From: Metaphire vulgaris
Taxonomy: Eukaryota > Annelida > Clitellata > Crassiclitellata > Megascolecidae
Assembly (NCBI GenBank): GCA_018105865.1
Contig: CM030868.1
Coordinates: 823,501-887,500, forward strand
Length of the DNA: 64,000 nucleotides
Direction: 5' to 3'
A program made the position numbers and the translations under genes. Each line of letters begins with the position of its first letter. Position 1 is the stretch's first letter. This document shows, piece after piece, positions 24,753 through 35,352 of the stretch. The notes under the pieces were generated by a model. It worked only from the letters and a program-made list of their open reading frames with translations. It had not been told where the DNA came from and did not search any database.

Positions 24753-25170
24753 TCATAATTGTCTGCTGACTTCAGTATCTATAGGCACAGGGGGTCCAAA
24801 CTCGGCTAATGTCTGTGTGACGAGTGCTAGATGATCAAGAAATCCATTCACACTGACACGTAACATTCGCGCTTCTGTTGCTTCCCATTTCCTGAAGAGA
24901 AACGTAAACAATGTAATTAAGTAAAAGTCATGTATGTTCACATGTAAATATTATGATCAAAAGTTAGTCCTGGAAATGCACTAACTACTTTTTCATGTTA
25001 ACTGTGTAGAATAAGCTGAATAATGAATAGAATAAGCTCACACAATGAGTTTGTTGTCCTGCTGATTCATTTCTCGACTCAGTCCAGACATTCTTGGCTC
25101 TTTATCAACCCTGAGTGAATTGAAAGCGATATTTGCTTCTCTTTCGTTTCCAAACGGAATCGTCATATCG
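24753..25170 (-). CDS. LAGE3: Pcc1/LAGE3-like subunit of the KEOPS (EKC) complex
   Basis: Small dimerising subunit of KEOPS, the complex that makes threonylcarbamoyl-A37 on ANN-decoding tRNAs. Coding exons on the minus strand: 25170-25042 and 24891-24753 (stop at 24753). Read through the single intron the protein is MTIPFGNEREANIAFNSLR, an L..DKEPRMSGLSREM segment, VKWEATEARMLRVSVNGF and LDHLALVTQTLAEFGPPVP, which follows the Pcc1/LAGE3 domain position by position as I recall it (IPF...A..A..SL.VD.EP, ...W.A.E.R.LRVSV..F.D.L.LV..T...FGPP). From the Met at 25167 the product is about 87 residues, the size of yeast Pcc1. An AG acceptor precedes this exon (TTTGTAG at 25171 onward), so a 5' UTR or short coding exon may lie upstream. 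Tail to tail with the ASB-like gene. Confidence 0.88.
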
Positions 25171-26247
25171 CTACAAATAATTAATGTTGCTAAATCAATC
25201 AATCAGTGCACTTCTCTGACGTCACTGTCATAATGCCTAGGGCATTAACCGATGGCACACGGAATCCAATTCAAATCAGAGCAAAGGTCAGTCTGATCGA
25301 AGGGGAACAATAGGCCAGACCAAACAGTTACATCTTAAAGACTAGATCTCAAAGATGATAATATGCTAGTTATACTAAGCTATTTTTGTAATGAATTCCA
25401 GAGGCTGGGCCACACATCGAGAAGCAACCCTAAGCACTTTGCATGCCAGTCAATAAGCAGAATTTAGATATAATGGCGCTATATAAAATCAGGGCTTATG
25501 TCGTCATGCGTCTCATTCTACCCAATAAACAAACGCTAAAACAGACTGCAAGTACCTAAAACAGACTGCAAGTACGATAAATAAATCTACAAAAATTGTG
25601 ATAAAGTACTTAACAAGTTTAAAGTTCGTTGATTTACATTTGCTTCCATGTTTAAATTTAATCTACCATTGATTTATAAACATTCTAAGCACCCTCACTT
25701 CCGGGTAGCCATAAATCATTGAAGTTGATATTCTCTGGAAGTAATCCTTTTATTGTTAAGACTCCAAAGGTTGATGACAATTTTTCGCCATTTTGTTAAG
25801 TAATTTTCTATATGGTTATCATTATCACCTAGAAATTGTCCTAAAACTACTAATTTGAGCTCAATTATGTTAAAACAAAAGTACCTATATCCGTTGTGTG
25901 AGACGCAGCTTGAAATAGAAGTGTTACGGTGTTGTTACCGCCATCCGTTATTACTTAGCAAAATGGCGGGTAGCTGCTTTCTTTTGAAACTATAAACTCG
26001 CTTTAGTGAATATTTTATTCTATTTATTAGACTGCTTACCTGCCTTCGTAGTCTATATTAAAACTTAGAAGAGACGATTCCTTCTCTTATTTTCGCTCTT
26101 TATTGACAAATAATTCATTGAAAATAAACGTTTGTATCGTTTTAGAAACAGCGTCGATGCCAGCGATCATCGATTAAAGCCATACTATATGCTGTTAATG
26201 CACGCGATAGTAAGTTTAAATTATTTATCTTAGTTAATGAACATTAA
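25171..26247. other. non-coding flank of the KEOPS gene
   Basis: Apart from the SINE-like copy, a short tandem duplication (aaaacagactgcaagtac twice at about 25540-25575) and AT-rich sequence, I see nothing. A KEOPS 5' exon and promoter would be expected in here. Confidence 0.5.
25203..25470 (+). mobile_element. SINE-like dispersed repeat, longer copy
   Basis: Starts gtgcacttctctgacgtcact, then cataatgc, gatggcacacgg, and gatcgaagg blocks, and ends ATGGCGCTATATAAAATCAG. The head matches the 929 and 19990 copies, and the tail matches the GGCGCTATA(G/T)AA motif seen at 8627, 45880 and 52490, so it may be a near full-length element. Confidence 0.5.
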
Positions 26248-26345
26248 CTTCTATTGCGCAACTTTATAATATACCAAGGTATCAGCCGCTAGTACGCCAG
26301 ATTCGTACTTTATGGGAAGTCCAAACCCAGGATATCAGGCCGGAC
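26248..26345 (+). mobile_element. SINE-like dispersed repeat, diverged copy
   Basis: Begins TAACTTCTATTGCGCAACTT, continues with cataata..., agtacgccaga and gtccaaacccagg blocks. It runs directly into the left arm of the large inverted duplication. Confidence 0.5.
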
Positions 26346-26348
26346 GCC

Positions 26349-26922
26349 CTGGTTAGAGATACGTAATTCGTATCTTTAGCATAGGGGTTATAGATACGTA
26401 ATTCGTATCTTTAGCATAGGGGTTATAGATACGTAATTCGTATCTTTAGCATAAGGGTTATAGATACGTAATTCGGATCTTTAGCATAAGGGTTATAGAT
26501 ACGTCATTCGGAACGTATATTTAGACCATATGCTTTAATATCAAATTAGTAATAATTTAAATAAAGGGGGCATGACTACCTACGGGTCTGCGCCCCCTTA
26601 TAATATGCATGTAATGCTGTTTATCTGTCAAATATTCATATAGTCATCACGCGACGCCGTCTGTCTCTTTTCGGTCAGGTGGCGCACCAGGACAACAACA
26701 TTCTAACCCTCCCGCGTCAGCAGGTGGGCGATGGTGTGTCCCAATGTTTTATCCAGGCCCGTTAGAGGGAGATCCTATATGGCGACAACCTGACGTCAAC
26801 ATTGTAGGGGATGGAATATTTTTAATCTTATAAGTAATACATTTATAACTAAGACCCCAAATAATATAACAATATGTTAGGTATGGGTGAATCATTGTAA
26901 AATAAATGCTTAAAAGTGCTTT
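26349..26922. repeat. left arm of large inverted duplication
   Basis: About 570 bp that recurs in reverse complement at 33861-34386 with essentially no substitutions visible by eye. Outer part: five copies of a 35-bp unit containing GATACGTAATTCGTATC (starts near 26358, 26393, 26428, 26463, 26498). Inner part carries a LINE reverse-transcriptase relic on the minus strand. The right arm has only four 35-bp units. Confidence 0.9.
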
Positions 26923-26945
26923 TTTATTAATAAATTTCATTATAT
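26820..26945 (-). pseudogene. non-LTR retrotransposon RT fragment
   Basis: The minus-strand frame reads NKKALLSIYFTMIHPYLTYC and IIWGLSY. This is the characteristic S.Y...I.PYLTYC...WG block near the C-terminal end of the reverse transcriptase of jockey/L2/CR1-type LINEs. It is truncated on both sides. The inner part is repeated in the right arm (33861-33960, plus strand). Confidence 0.65.
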
Positions 26946-27051
26946 GCCTATATGATTCGAACAGACCATTATACTGAAGAGAGAGAAAGAGAGGCCTTTT
27001 AAGCGGTCAACTGGCGTCTCTTCCAGTGATGGCCCCACTCGTCATCGTCCA

Positions 27052-27103
27052 CCGCTCTCCGGTCAGTCGACCCCAATACTGGGGTCGACTGACCGGAGAG
27101 CGG
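27052..27103. repeat. perfect 24-bp hairpin with 4-nt loop
   Basis: Arms 27052-27075 and 27080-27103 are exact reverse complements (outer bases CCGCTCTCCGG, inner bases GTCGACCCCA), separated by ATAC. It is GC-rich and would be very stable as a cruciform or RNA hairpin. It lies between the large inverted duplication and a second, smaller inverted duplication. Confidence 0.9.
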
Positions 27104-27106
27104 TGT

Positions 27107-27893
27107 TACGGCTATATAAAAATAGTTCATTAGGCCTCTAAAATACAATAATACAATTATAAACTTAAAATTAGTTTGGCTTAGCGTTATTTTGGGGGGC
27201 CCGGTGTGTGTCCATGATTGGGGCCCCAAAGCCGTAATCCTGTTATTAAGACAGACGACGAAGAAAAGCGACAACAATCGAAATTTTTCAAAGAAATCGA
27301 CGAAGCGAAGAAGAGGAGAAACCTGTCAACGGAAATTCTAATCGATCGTCAGTTTCCACTAAACACTCAATCAAACCTAAAACCTACGCAGTGGCGTCGC
27401 CAGGAATTTTGTGTTAGGAGAAGGGGCTTGAGTGCCAGATTCTTTACCCCAACACCACACACACACACACACACACACACAATGTACGTCATAACTGTCT
27501 ATTCTGCGCACATTGGAAGGCTTCGAACACCGGTAATCCACAGTCCTCATGGATTTGGTGAAGCCAAGTGATTGGTGGTCTGCCTCGTGGACGAATCCAT
27601 CCTGACATCTTAATGTCTCTGTCTCGAAGTGGCGCTGCTAGTTGAAGTGCAGCTGAGGCAGGTACTGCTGGTGGGAGTCTTGTGACGTGCCCCAAAGAGG
27701 AGTCATGAATTGTACAATTAGTAGGAAAAACTTTCTTTTTGCTCGTCAGCCTTTTTACGGTTAAGGGGCCCCAATCATGGACACACACCGGGCCCCCCAA
27801 AATAACGCTAAGCCAAACTAATTTTAAGTTTATAATTGTATTATTGTATTTTAGAGGCCTAATGAACTATTTTTATATAGCCGTAAGCATTGG
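27107..27893. repeat. 130-bp inverted duplication enclosing 520 bp
   Basis: Arms 27107-27235 and 27757-27893 are near-identical inverses (inner ends GGGGCCCCAA; both contain ccgggccccccaaaataacg or its complement). The enclosed 27236-27756 holds a Lys-rich open segment (27245-27385) that I do not recognise, the 5' end of a CAGTGGCGTCGCCAGG MITE (27391-27455), a CA run and a LINE C-terminal relic. A composite or fold-back structure. Confidence 0.75.
27495..27720 (-). pseudogene. LINE ORF2 C-terminal fragment
   Basis: The minus frame contains LGHVTRLPP, ALRDRDIKMSGWIRPRGRPP and ITWLHQIHEDCG. This matches the conserved tail of non-LTR reverse transcriptases (GHV.R.P...G...RGRP...W...I..D). No upstream RT core is attached. 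Confidence 0.6.
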
Positions 27894-28381
27894 GGCGTTA
27901 CCAGCCGAACATTCCGAAAATCCTGACAAACAAATATAGGTCGTCGCTTATTTTTCCCTTACTTAAATTAGTTAAACCTGCATAGTCAGTATATGAGGGC
28001 AGTTTTCAGTTGCTCCTTAGGCCTAATTCTTTCTTTTCCCTACCTTAGATCCGATTTCGGCGTCCATCATGGGCGTCCGCAGAAATTTATGAATGGGGTG
28101 CAAAACAAGGTCTTGTGACGAAAGAAACAAGTAATTTTACTTTTTTCATAACGCCTCAATTTTTCCATGGGGTGCAATTTCACCCCTTGGACCCCTTCCA
28201 GACGCCCATGTCGCCCATCCATCCACCCGCAGAATAATAATACGGTATAAAAATTTTTGATCGGCCGAGCATGTGACTCCTAAGCCAGCCCCCCCCACCC
28301 CTGGCTACTCCACTGGCCGTAAGCCTAGCATAACCAAAGACACGGCATTTATTAAAGGGTTATGATCAGTGTGATCACCCG

Positions 28382-28663
28382 TGCTGGGTGGCACCCGTGC
28401 TGGGTGGCACCCGTGCTGGGTGGCACCCGTGCTGGCTGGCACCCGTGCTGGCTGGCACCCGTGCTGGGTGGCACCCGTGCTGGCTGGCACCCGTGCTGGC
28501 TGGCACCCGTGCTGGCTGGCACCCGTGCTGGCTGGCACCCGTGCTGGCTGGCACCCGTGCTGGCTGGCACCCGTGCTGGCTGGCACCCGTGCTGGCTTGC
28601 ACCCGTGCTGGCTGGCACCCGTGCTGGCTGGCACCCGTGCTGGCTGGCACCCGTGCTGGCTGG
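28382..28663. repeat. 16-bp GC-rich minisatellite, about 17 copies
   Basis: Unit GGCACCCGTGCTGGCT with GGCACCCGTGCTGGGT variants grouped at the left end. Because 16 is not a multiple of 3, every frame cycles through the same peptide words, producing long spurious frames on both strands. It ends directly against the telomeric repeats. Confidence 0.95.
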
Positions 28664-28682
28664 AACCCTAACCCTAACCCTA
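28664..28682 (-). repeat. interstitial telomeric repeat stub
   Basis: Three AACCCT units (TTAGGG on the minus strand) exactly between the 16-bp minisatellite and the AT-rich satellite. Confidence 0.85.
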
Positions 28683-30925
28683 TATTTATATTTATATTTA
28701 AATATAAATTTTTATATTTATATTTATATTTATATTTATATTTATATTTATAATTAAATATAAATTTTTATTATTATATTTATATTTATATTTAAATATA
28801 AATTTTTATATTTATATTTATATTTATATTTATATTTATATTTATATTTAAATATAAATTTTTATATTTATATTTATATTTATATTTATATTTATATTTA
28901 TATTTATATTTAAATATAAATTTTTATATTTATATTTATATTTATATATATATTTATATTTATATTTATATTTAAATATAAATTTTTATATTTATATTTA
29001 TATTTATCTTTATCTTTATATTTATATTTAAATTTATATTTATATATAAATTTTTATATTTATATTTATATTTAAATATAAATTTTTATTATTATATTTA
29101 TATTTATATTTAAATATAAATTTTTATATTTATATTTATATTTATATTTATATTTATATTTAAATATAAATTTTTTATTTATATTTATATTTATATTTAT
29201 ATTTATATTTAAATATAAATTTTTATATTTATATTTATATTTATATTTATATTTAAACATAAATTTTTATATTTATATTTATATTTATATTTATATTTAT
29301 ATTTAAATATAAATTTTTATATTTATATTTATATTTATATTTATATTTATATTTATATTTAAATATAAATTTTTATATTTATATTTATATTTATCTTTAT
29401 CTTTATATTTATATTTAAATTCATATTTATATATAAATTTTTATATTTTATATTTATATTTATATTTATATTTAAATATAAATTTTTATTATTATATTAT
29501 ATTTATATTTAAATATAAATTTTTATATTTATATTTATATTTATATTTATATTTATATTTATATTTATATTTAAATATAAATTTTTATATTTATATTTAT
29601 ATTTATATTTATATTTAAATATAAATTTTTATATTTATATTTATATTTATATTTATATTTATATTTAAATATAAATTTTTATATTTATATTTATATTTAT
29701 ATTTATATTTAAATATAAATTTTTATATTTATATTTATAGTTATATTTATATTTATATTTATATTTATATTTAAATATAAATTTTTATATTTATATTTAT
29801 ATTTATATTTAAATATAAATTTTTATTATTATATTTATATTTATATTTAAATATAAATTTTTATATTTATATTTATATTTATATTTAAATATAAATTTTT
29901 ATATTTATATTTATATTTATATTTAAATATAAATTTTTATATTTATATTTATATTTATATTTATATTTATATTTATATTTATATTTAAATATAAATTTTT
30001 ATATTTTTATTTATATTTATATTTATATTTATATTTATATTTAAATATAAATTTTTATATTTATATTTATATTTATATTTATATTTATATTTAAATATAA
30101 ATTTTTATATTTATATTTATATTTATATTTAAATATAAATTTTTATTATTATATTTATATTTATATTTAAATATAAATTTTTATATTTATATTTATATTT
30201 ATATTTATATTTATATTTATATTTATATATAAATTTTTATATTTATATTTATATTTATATTTATATTTAAATATAAATTTTTATATTTATATTTATATTT
30301 ATATTTATATTTAAATATAAATTTTTATATTTATATTTATATTTATATTTATATTTAAATATAAATTTTTATATTTATATTTATATTTATATTTATATTT
30401 ATATTTAAATATAAATTTTTATATTTATATTTATATTTATATTTATATTTATATTTATATTTATATTTATATATAAATTTTTATATTTATATTTATATTT
30501 ATATTTATATTTATATTTAAATATAAATTTTTATATTTATATTTATATTTATATTTATATTTAAATATAAATTTTTATATTTATATTTATATTTATATTT
30601 ATATTTATATTTAAATATAAATTTTTATATTTATATTTATATTTATATTTAAATATAAATTTTTATATTTATATTTATATTTATATTTATATTTATATTT
30701 ATATTTAAATATAAATTTTTATATTTATATTTATATTTTTATTTATATTTATATTTATATTTATATTTAAATACAAATTTTGTATTTATATTTATATTTA
30801 TATTTATATTTATATTTATATTTATATTTAAATATAAATTTTTATATTTATATTTATATTTATATTTATATTTATATATATATTATATATATATATATAT
30901 TTATATTTATATTTATATATATAAA
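28683..30925. repeat. AT-rich satellite of TTTATA hexamers and a quasi-palindromic spacer
   Basis: About 2.2 kb. Runs of 3-9 TTTATA/TATATT hexamers alternate with a nearly invariant spacer AAATATAAATTTTTATATTT, so the array is a higher-order repeat of variable 36-75-bp periods. The spacer can pair with itself. Rare variants (TTTATC, AAACATAAA, ATTATTATATT) mark larger repeated blocks, for example similar blocks at about 29000-29100 and 29385-29490. Nothing in it is coding. Confidence 0.95.
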
Positions 30926-33760
30926 TTCCTAAGTTCCTTATTTCCTAAGTTCCTCAGTTCCTAATTTCTTTAGTTCCTTAGTTCCTAAGTTCCTATGTTC
31001 CTTAGTTCCTAAGTTCCTATATTCCTACGTTCCTTAGTTCCTAAGTTCTTTAGTTCCTAAGTTCTTTAGTTCCTAAGTTCCTTAGTTCTTAAGTTCCTTA
31101 GTTCCTAATTTCCTTAGTTCCTTAGTTCCTAAGTTCCTATATTCCTACGTTCCTTAGTTCCTAAGTTCTTATTTCCTAAGTTCCTACGTTCCTTAGTTCC
31201 TAAGTTCCTTAGTTCCTAAGTTCCTAAGTTTTTTTTCGTAAGTTCCTATGTTCCTACCTTCCTTAGTTCCTAAGTTCCTTAGTTCCTAAGTTCCTAAGTT
31301 CCTTAGTTCCTAAATTCCTAAGTTCCTTATTTCCTAAGTTACTAAGTTCCTGAGTTCCTAATTTCCTTAGTTCCTTAGTTCATAAGTTCCTATGTTCCTA
31401 CGTTCCTTAGTTCCTAAGTTCCTTAGTTCCTAAGCTCCTTAGTTCCTTAGTTCCTAAGTTCCTTAGTTCTTAAGTTCCTTAGTTCCTAAGTTCCTTAGTT
31501 CCTAAGTTCCTTAGTTCCTAAGTTCCTTAGTTCCTAAGTTCCTTAGTTCCTAAGTTCCTTAGTTCCTAAATTCCTAAGTTCCTTATTTCCTAAGTTCCTA
31601 AGTTCCTGAGTTCCTAATTTCCTTAGTTCCTAAGTTCCTATGTTCCTACGTTCCTTAGTTCCTAATTTCCTTAGTTCCTAAGTTCCTAAGCTCCTTAGTT
31701 CCTAAGTTCCTTAGTTCGTAAGTTCCTGAGTTCCTTCGTTTCTTAGTTCCTAAGTTCCCTAGTACATAAGTTCCTACGTTCCTTAGTTCCTAATTTCCTA
31801 CTTTCATTATTTCCTAAGTTCCAAAGTTCTTTAGTTCCTAAGTTCCTCAGTTCCTAAGTTCCTCAGTTCCTAAGTTCCTGAGTTCCTGAGTTCCTAATTT
31901 CCTTAGTTCCTAAGTTCCTATGTTCCTACGTTCCTTAATTCCTCTCTTCCTAAGTTCTTTAGTTCCTAAGTTCCTAAGCTCCTTAGCTCCTTAGTTCCTA
32001 AGTTCCTTAGTTCCTAAGTTCCTTAGTTCCTTAGTTCCTAGGTTCCTTAGTTCCTTATTTCCTAAGTTCCTAAGTTCCTCAGTTCTTAATTTCTTTAGTT
32101 CCTTAGTTCCTAAGTTCCTATGTTCCTACGTTCTTTAGTTCCTAAGTTACTCAGTTCCTAAGTTCCTGAGTTCCTAATTTCCTTATTTCCTAAGTTCCTA
32201 TATTCCTACGTTCCTTAGTGCCTAAGTTCTTTAGTTCCTAAGTTACTTAGTTCCTAAGTTCCTTAGTTCCTAAGTTCCTTAGTTCCTAAGTTCCTTAGTT
32301 CCTAAATTCCTAAGTTCCTTATTTCCTAAGTTCCTAAGTTCCTGAGTTCCTAATTTCCTTAGTTCCTTAGTTCCTTAGTTCCTATGTTCCTACGTTCCTT
32401 AGTTCTTAAGTTCCTTAGTTCCTAAGCTCCTTAGCTCCTTAGTTCCTAAGTTCCTTAGTTCCTAAGCTCCTTAGTTCCTAAGTTCCTTAGTTCGTAAGTT
32501 CCTGAGTTCCTTTGTTCCTTAGTTCCTAAGTTATCTAGTACATAAGTTCCTACGTTCCTTAGTTCCTAATTTTTACTTTCATTATTTCCTAAGTTCCAAA
32601 GTTCTTTAGTTCCTAAGTTCCTCAGTTCCTAAGTTCCTGAGTTCCTGAGTTTCTAATTTCCTTAGTGACTTAGTTGCTATGTTCCTACGTTCCTTAGTTC
32701 CTAAGTTCCTAAGCTCCTTAGTTCCTTAGTTCCTTAGTTTCTAAGTTCCTTAGTTCTTAAGTTCCTTAGTTCCTAAGTTCCTAAGCTCCTAAGTTCCTTA
32801 GTTCTTAAGTTCCTATGTTCCTACGTTCCTTAGTTCCTAAGTTCCTCAGTTCCTTAGTTCCTTAGTTCCTTAGTTTCTAAGTTCCTTAGTTCTTAAGTTC
32901 CTTAGTTCCTAAGTTCCTTAGTTCCTTAGTTCCTTAGTTCCTAAGTTCCTTAGTTCTTAAGTTCCTTAGTTCTTAAGTTCCTTAGTTCCTAAGTTCCTTA
33001 GTTCCTAAGTTCCTAAGTTCCTTAGTTCCTAAGTTCCTTAGTTCATAAGTTCCTTAGTTCCTAAATTCCTAAGTTCATTATTTCCTAAGTTCCTAAGTTC
33101 CTGAGTTCCTAATTTCCTTAGTTTCTTAGTTCATAAGTTCCTATGTTCCTACGTTCCTTAGTTCCTAAGTTCCTAAGCTCCTTAGTTCCTAAGTTCCTTA
33201 GTTCCTAAGTTCCTTAGTTCCTAAATTCTTTAGTTCCTAAATTGCTTAGTTCCTTAGTTCCTAAGCTCCTTAGTTCCTAAGTTCCTTAGTTCCTTAGTTC
33301 CTAAGTTCCTTAGTTCTTAAGTTCCTTAGTTCCTAAATTCCTTAGTTCCTAAGTTCCTATGTTCCTACGTTCCTTAGTTCCTAAGTTCCTTAGTTCCTAA
33401 GCTCCTTAGTTCCTAAGTTCCTTAGTTCCTAAATTCCTAAGTTCCTTATTTCCTAAGTTCCTTAGTTCCTTAGTTCCTAAGTTCCTAAGCTCCTAAGTTC
33501 CTTAGTTCCGAAATTCCTAAGTTTCTTATTTCCTAAGTTCCTAAGTTCCTCAGTTCCTAATTTCTTTAGTTCCTTAGTTCTTAAGTTCCTATGTTCCTAC
33601 GTTCCTTAGTTCCTAAGTTCCTCAGTTTCTAAGTTCCTGAGTTCCTAATTTCCTTAGTTCCTAAGTTCCTATATTCCTACGTTCCTTAGTTCCTAAGTTC
33701 TTTAGTTCCTAAGTTCTTTAGTTCCTAAGTTCCTTAGTTCTTAAGTTCATTAGTTCCTAA
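30926..33760. repeat. 8-bp satellite (AGTTCCTA / AGTTCCTT)
   Basis: About 2.8 kb of TTCCTAAG and TTCCTTAG octamers, often alternating to make a 16-bp period, with occasional TTCCTATG, TTCCTACG and CTCCTTAG variants that themselves recur as longer blocks of a few hundred bases. It stops at the assembly gap. Confidence 0.95.
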
Positions 33761-33860
33761 NNNNNNNNNNNNNNNNNNNNNNNNNNNNNNNNNNNNNNNN
33801 NNNNNNNNNNNNNNNNNNNNNNNNNNNNNNNNNNNNNNNNNNNNNNNNNNNNNNNNNNNN
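33761..33860. other. assembly gap (100 N)
   Basis: Exactly 100 N. The true distance is unknown, and the satellite probably extends into it. Confidence 1.
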
Positions 33861-34386
33861 CATTTATTTTACAATGATTCACCCATACCTAACATATTGT
33901 TATATTATTTGGGGTCTTAGTTATAAATGTATTACTTATAAGATTAAAAATATTCCATCCCCTACAATGTTGACGTCAGGTTGTCGCCATATAGGATCTC
34001 CCTCTAACGGGCCTGGATAAAACATTGGGACACACCATCGCCCACCTGCTGACGCGGGAGGGTTAGAATGTTGTTGTCCTGGTGCGCCACCTGACCGAAA
34101 AGAGACAGACGGCGTCGCGTGATGACTATATGAATATTTGACAGATAAACAGCATTACATGCATATTATAAGGGGGCGCAGACCCGTAGGTAGTCATGCC
34201 CCCTTTATTTAAATTATTACTAATTTGATATTAAAGCATATGGTCTAAATATACGTTCCGAATGACGTATCTATAACCCTTATGCTAAAGATCCGAATTA
34301 CGGATCTATAACCCTTATGCTAAAGATACGAATTACGTATCTATAACCCCTATGCTAAAGATACGAATTACGTATCTCTAACCAGG
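33861..34386. repeat. right arm of large inverted duplication
   Basis: Reverse complement of 26349-26922 beginning immediately after the N gap. It carries four rather than five 35-bp units and one unit variant (GATCCGAATTACGGATC). The unit count difference shows it is not simply the same molecule read twice. Confidence 0.9.
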
Positions 34387-34503
34387 GCGCAGACCGGACA
34401 GGCTCTGGTGCAGATGAACTCAAGATGAACAAATTATAAGTCTTAAAGTTAAAGTGATTCGAGATCAGTAATAGATAAATAAATAATAAATTATATATAT
34501 ATG

Positions 34504-35176
34504 TATATATACAGGGCCTCCGAGAGCGGGGGGCAGGGGGGGCAAATGCACAGGGGCCCGGCGATCTGGAGGGGGCCCGGGACGATGATGAATATGCATA
34601 ATTAACAATAAAACCAACAATAACGCTAAAGAAAGGGGGCCCGGCGAGTAAAAGGGGGGCCCGGACCTGAGGACATCAAAAGCATCAAAATGAACAATGT
34701 GAACAGGGGCGTCATTTGGGGAGGGGCAGGCGGGCCCCCCAAGGAAAATGGAGAAATAATGTATTAAGTAAATAAATACTGTAAAAGTGTGCAAAAAATC
34801 GCCAAAATTGTCCAAAACTTGCCAAAAAATGTCAAAAATTTTCAAATTTGACAAAATTGGTCCAAAAATTGCCCAAAATTTGCCTATAATTGCTCAAAGT
34901 TTGTCCATAATATGCCAAAATTTTGCCAAATTTTACCAAAAAATTATCTCGCCCCGAAGAAAAGTGTGAAATGACGCTACTGAGTGCGAAAAAGAGCGAC
35001 AAGAAAAAAGGTCATCACTAGTTTTCGAGAGTTGCAACATGACATCGTGTCGGTTAATTTGGGTTAAACCAATGACAAGCAAAAAAGGGTAGTCAGCAAT
35101 TTTTTAAATTTGTTCGGGGCCCGCCAGCCATTCTGTACAGGGGCCCGGAATTTCTCTCGGCGGGCCTGTATATATA
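34504..35176. mobile_element. hAT-like nonautonomous element, 657 bp
   Basis: The element is 34512-35168. Left end CAGGGCCTCCGAGAG, right end CTCTCGGCGGGCCTG. It is flanked by TATATATA on both sides, compatible with an 8-bp duplication but uninformative in a TA-rich site. The interior is GGGGCCC-rich with a repeated aaaattgtccaaa block (34795-34950) and no transposase. Confidence 0.7.
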
Positions 35177-35352
35177 TATATATATCTGATTAGCCAATCA
35201 GCTCTGTTGAGATAGTACCTTGCTGAAATTACACTGCATTACAGAATTGTGAAGTATTCCTGTATATTTGGCATGATTGTTGCTTTCTGGTTACGCCATC
35301 TCCTTATTTGCTGTCTTCGTTGTTGAATCCGCTGTCTGTTTTCTGGTCCTTT

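Noticed and set aside
26358..26532. CRISPR-like or regulatory 35-bp array
   Set aside because: Units are directly adjacent and there are no variable spacers; a VNTR explains it.
28305..28757. Several overlapping 88-131-codon frames repeating GWHPCWLAPVLAGTRAG-type words
   Set aside because: Produced by a 16-bp minisatellite whose three frames all stay open; no start, splice or conserved sequence outside the array.
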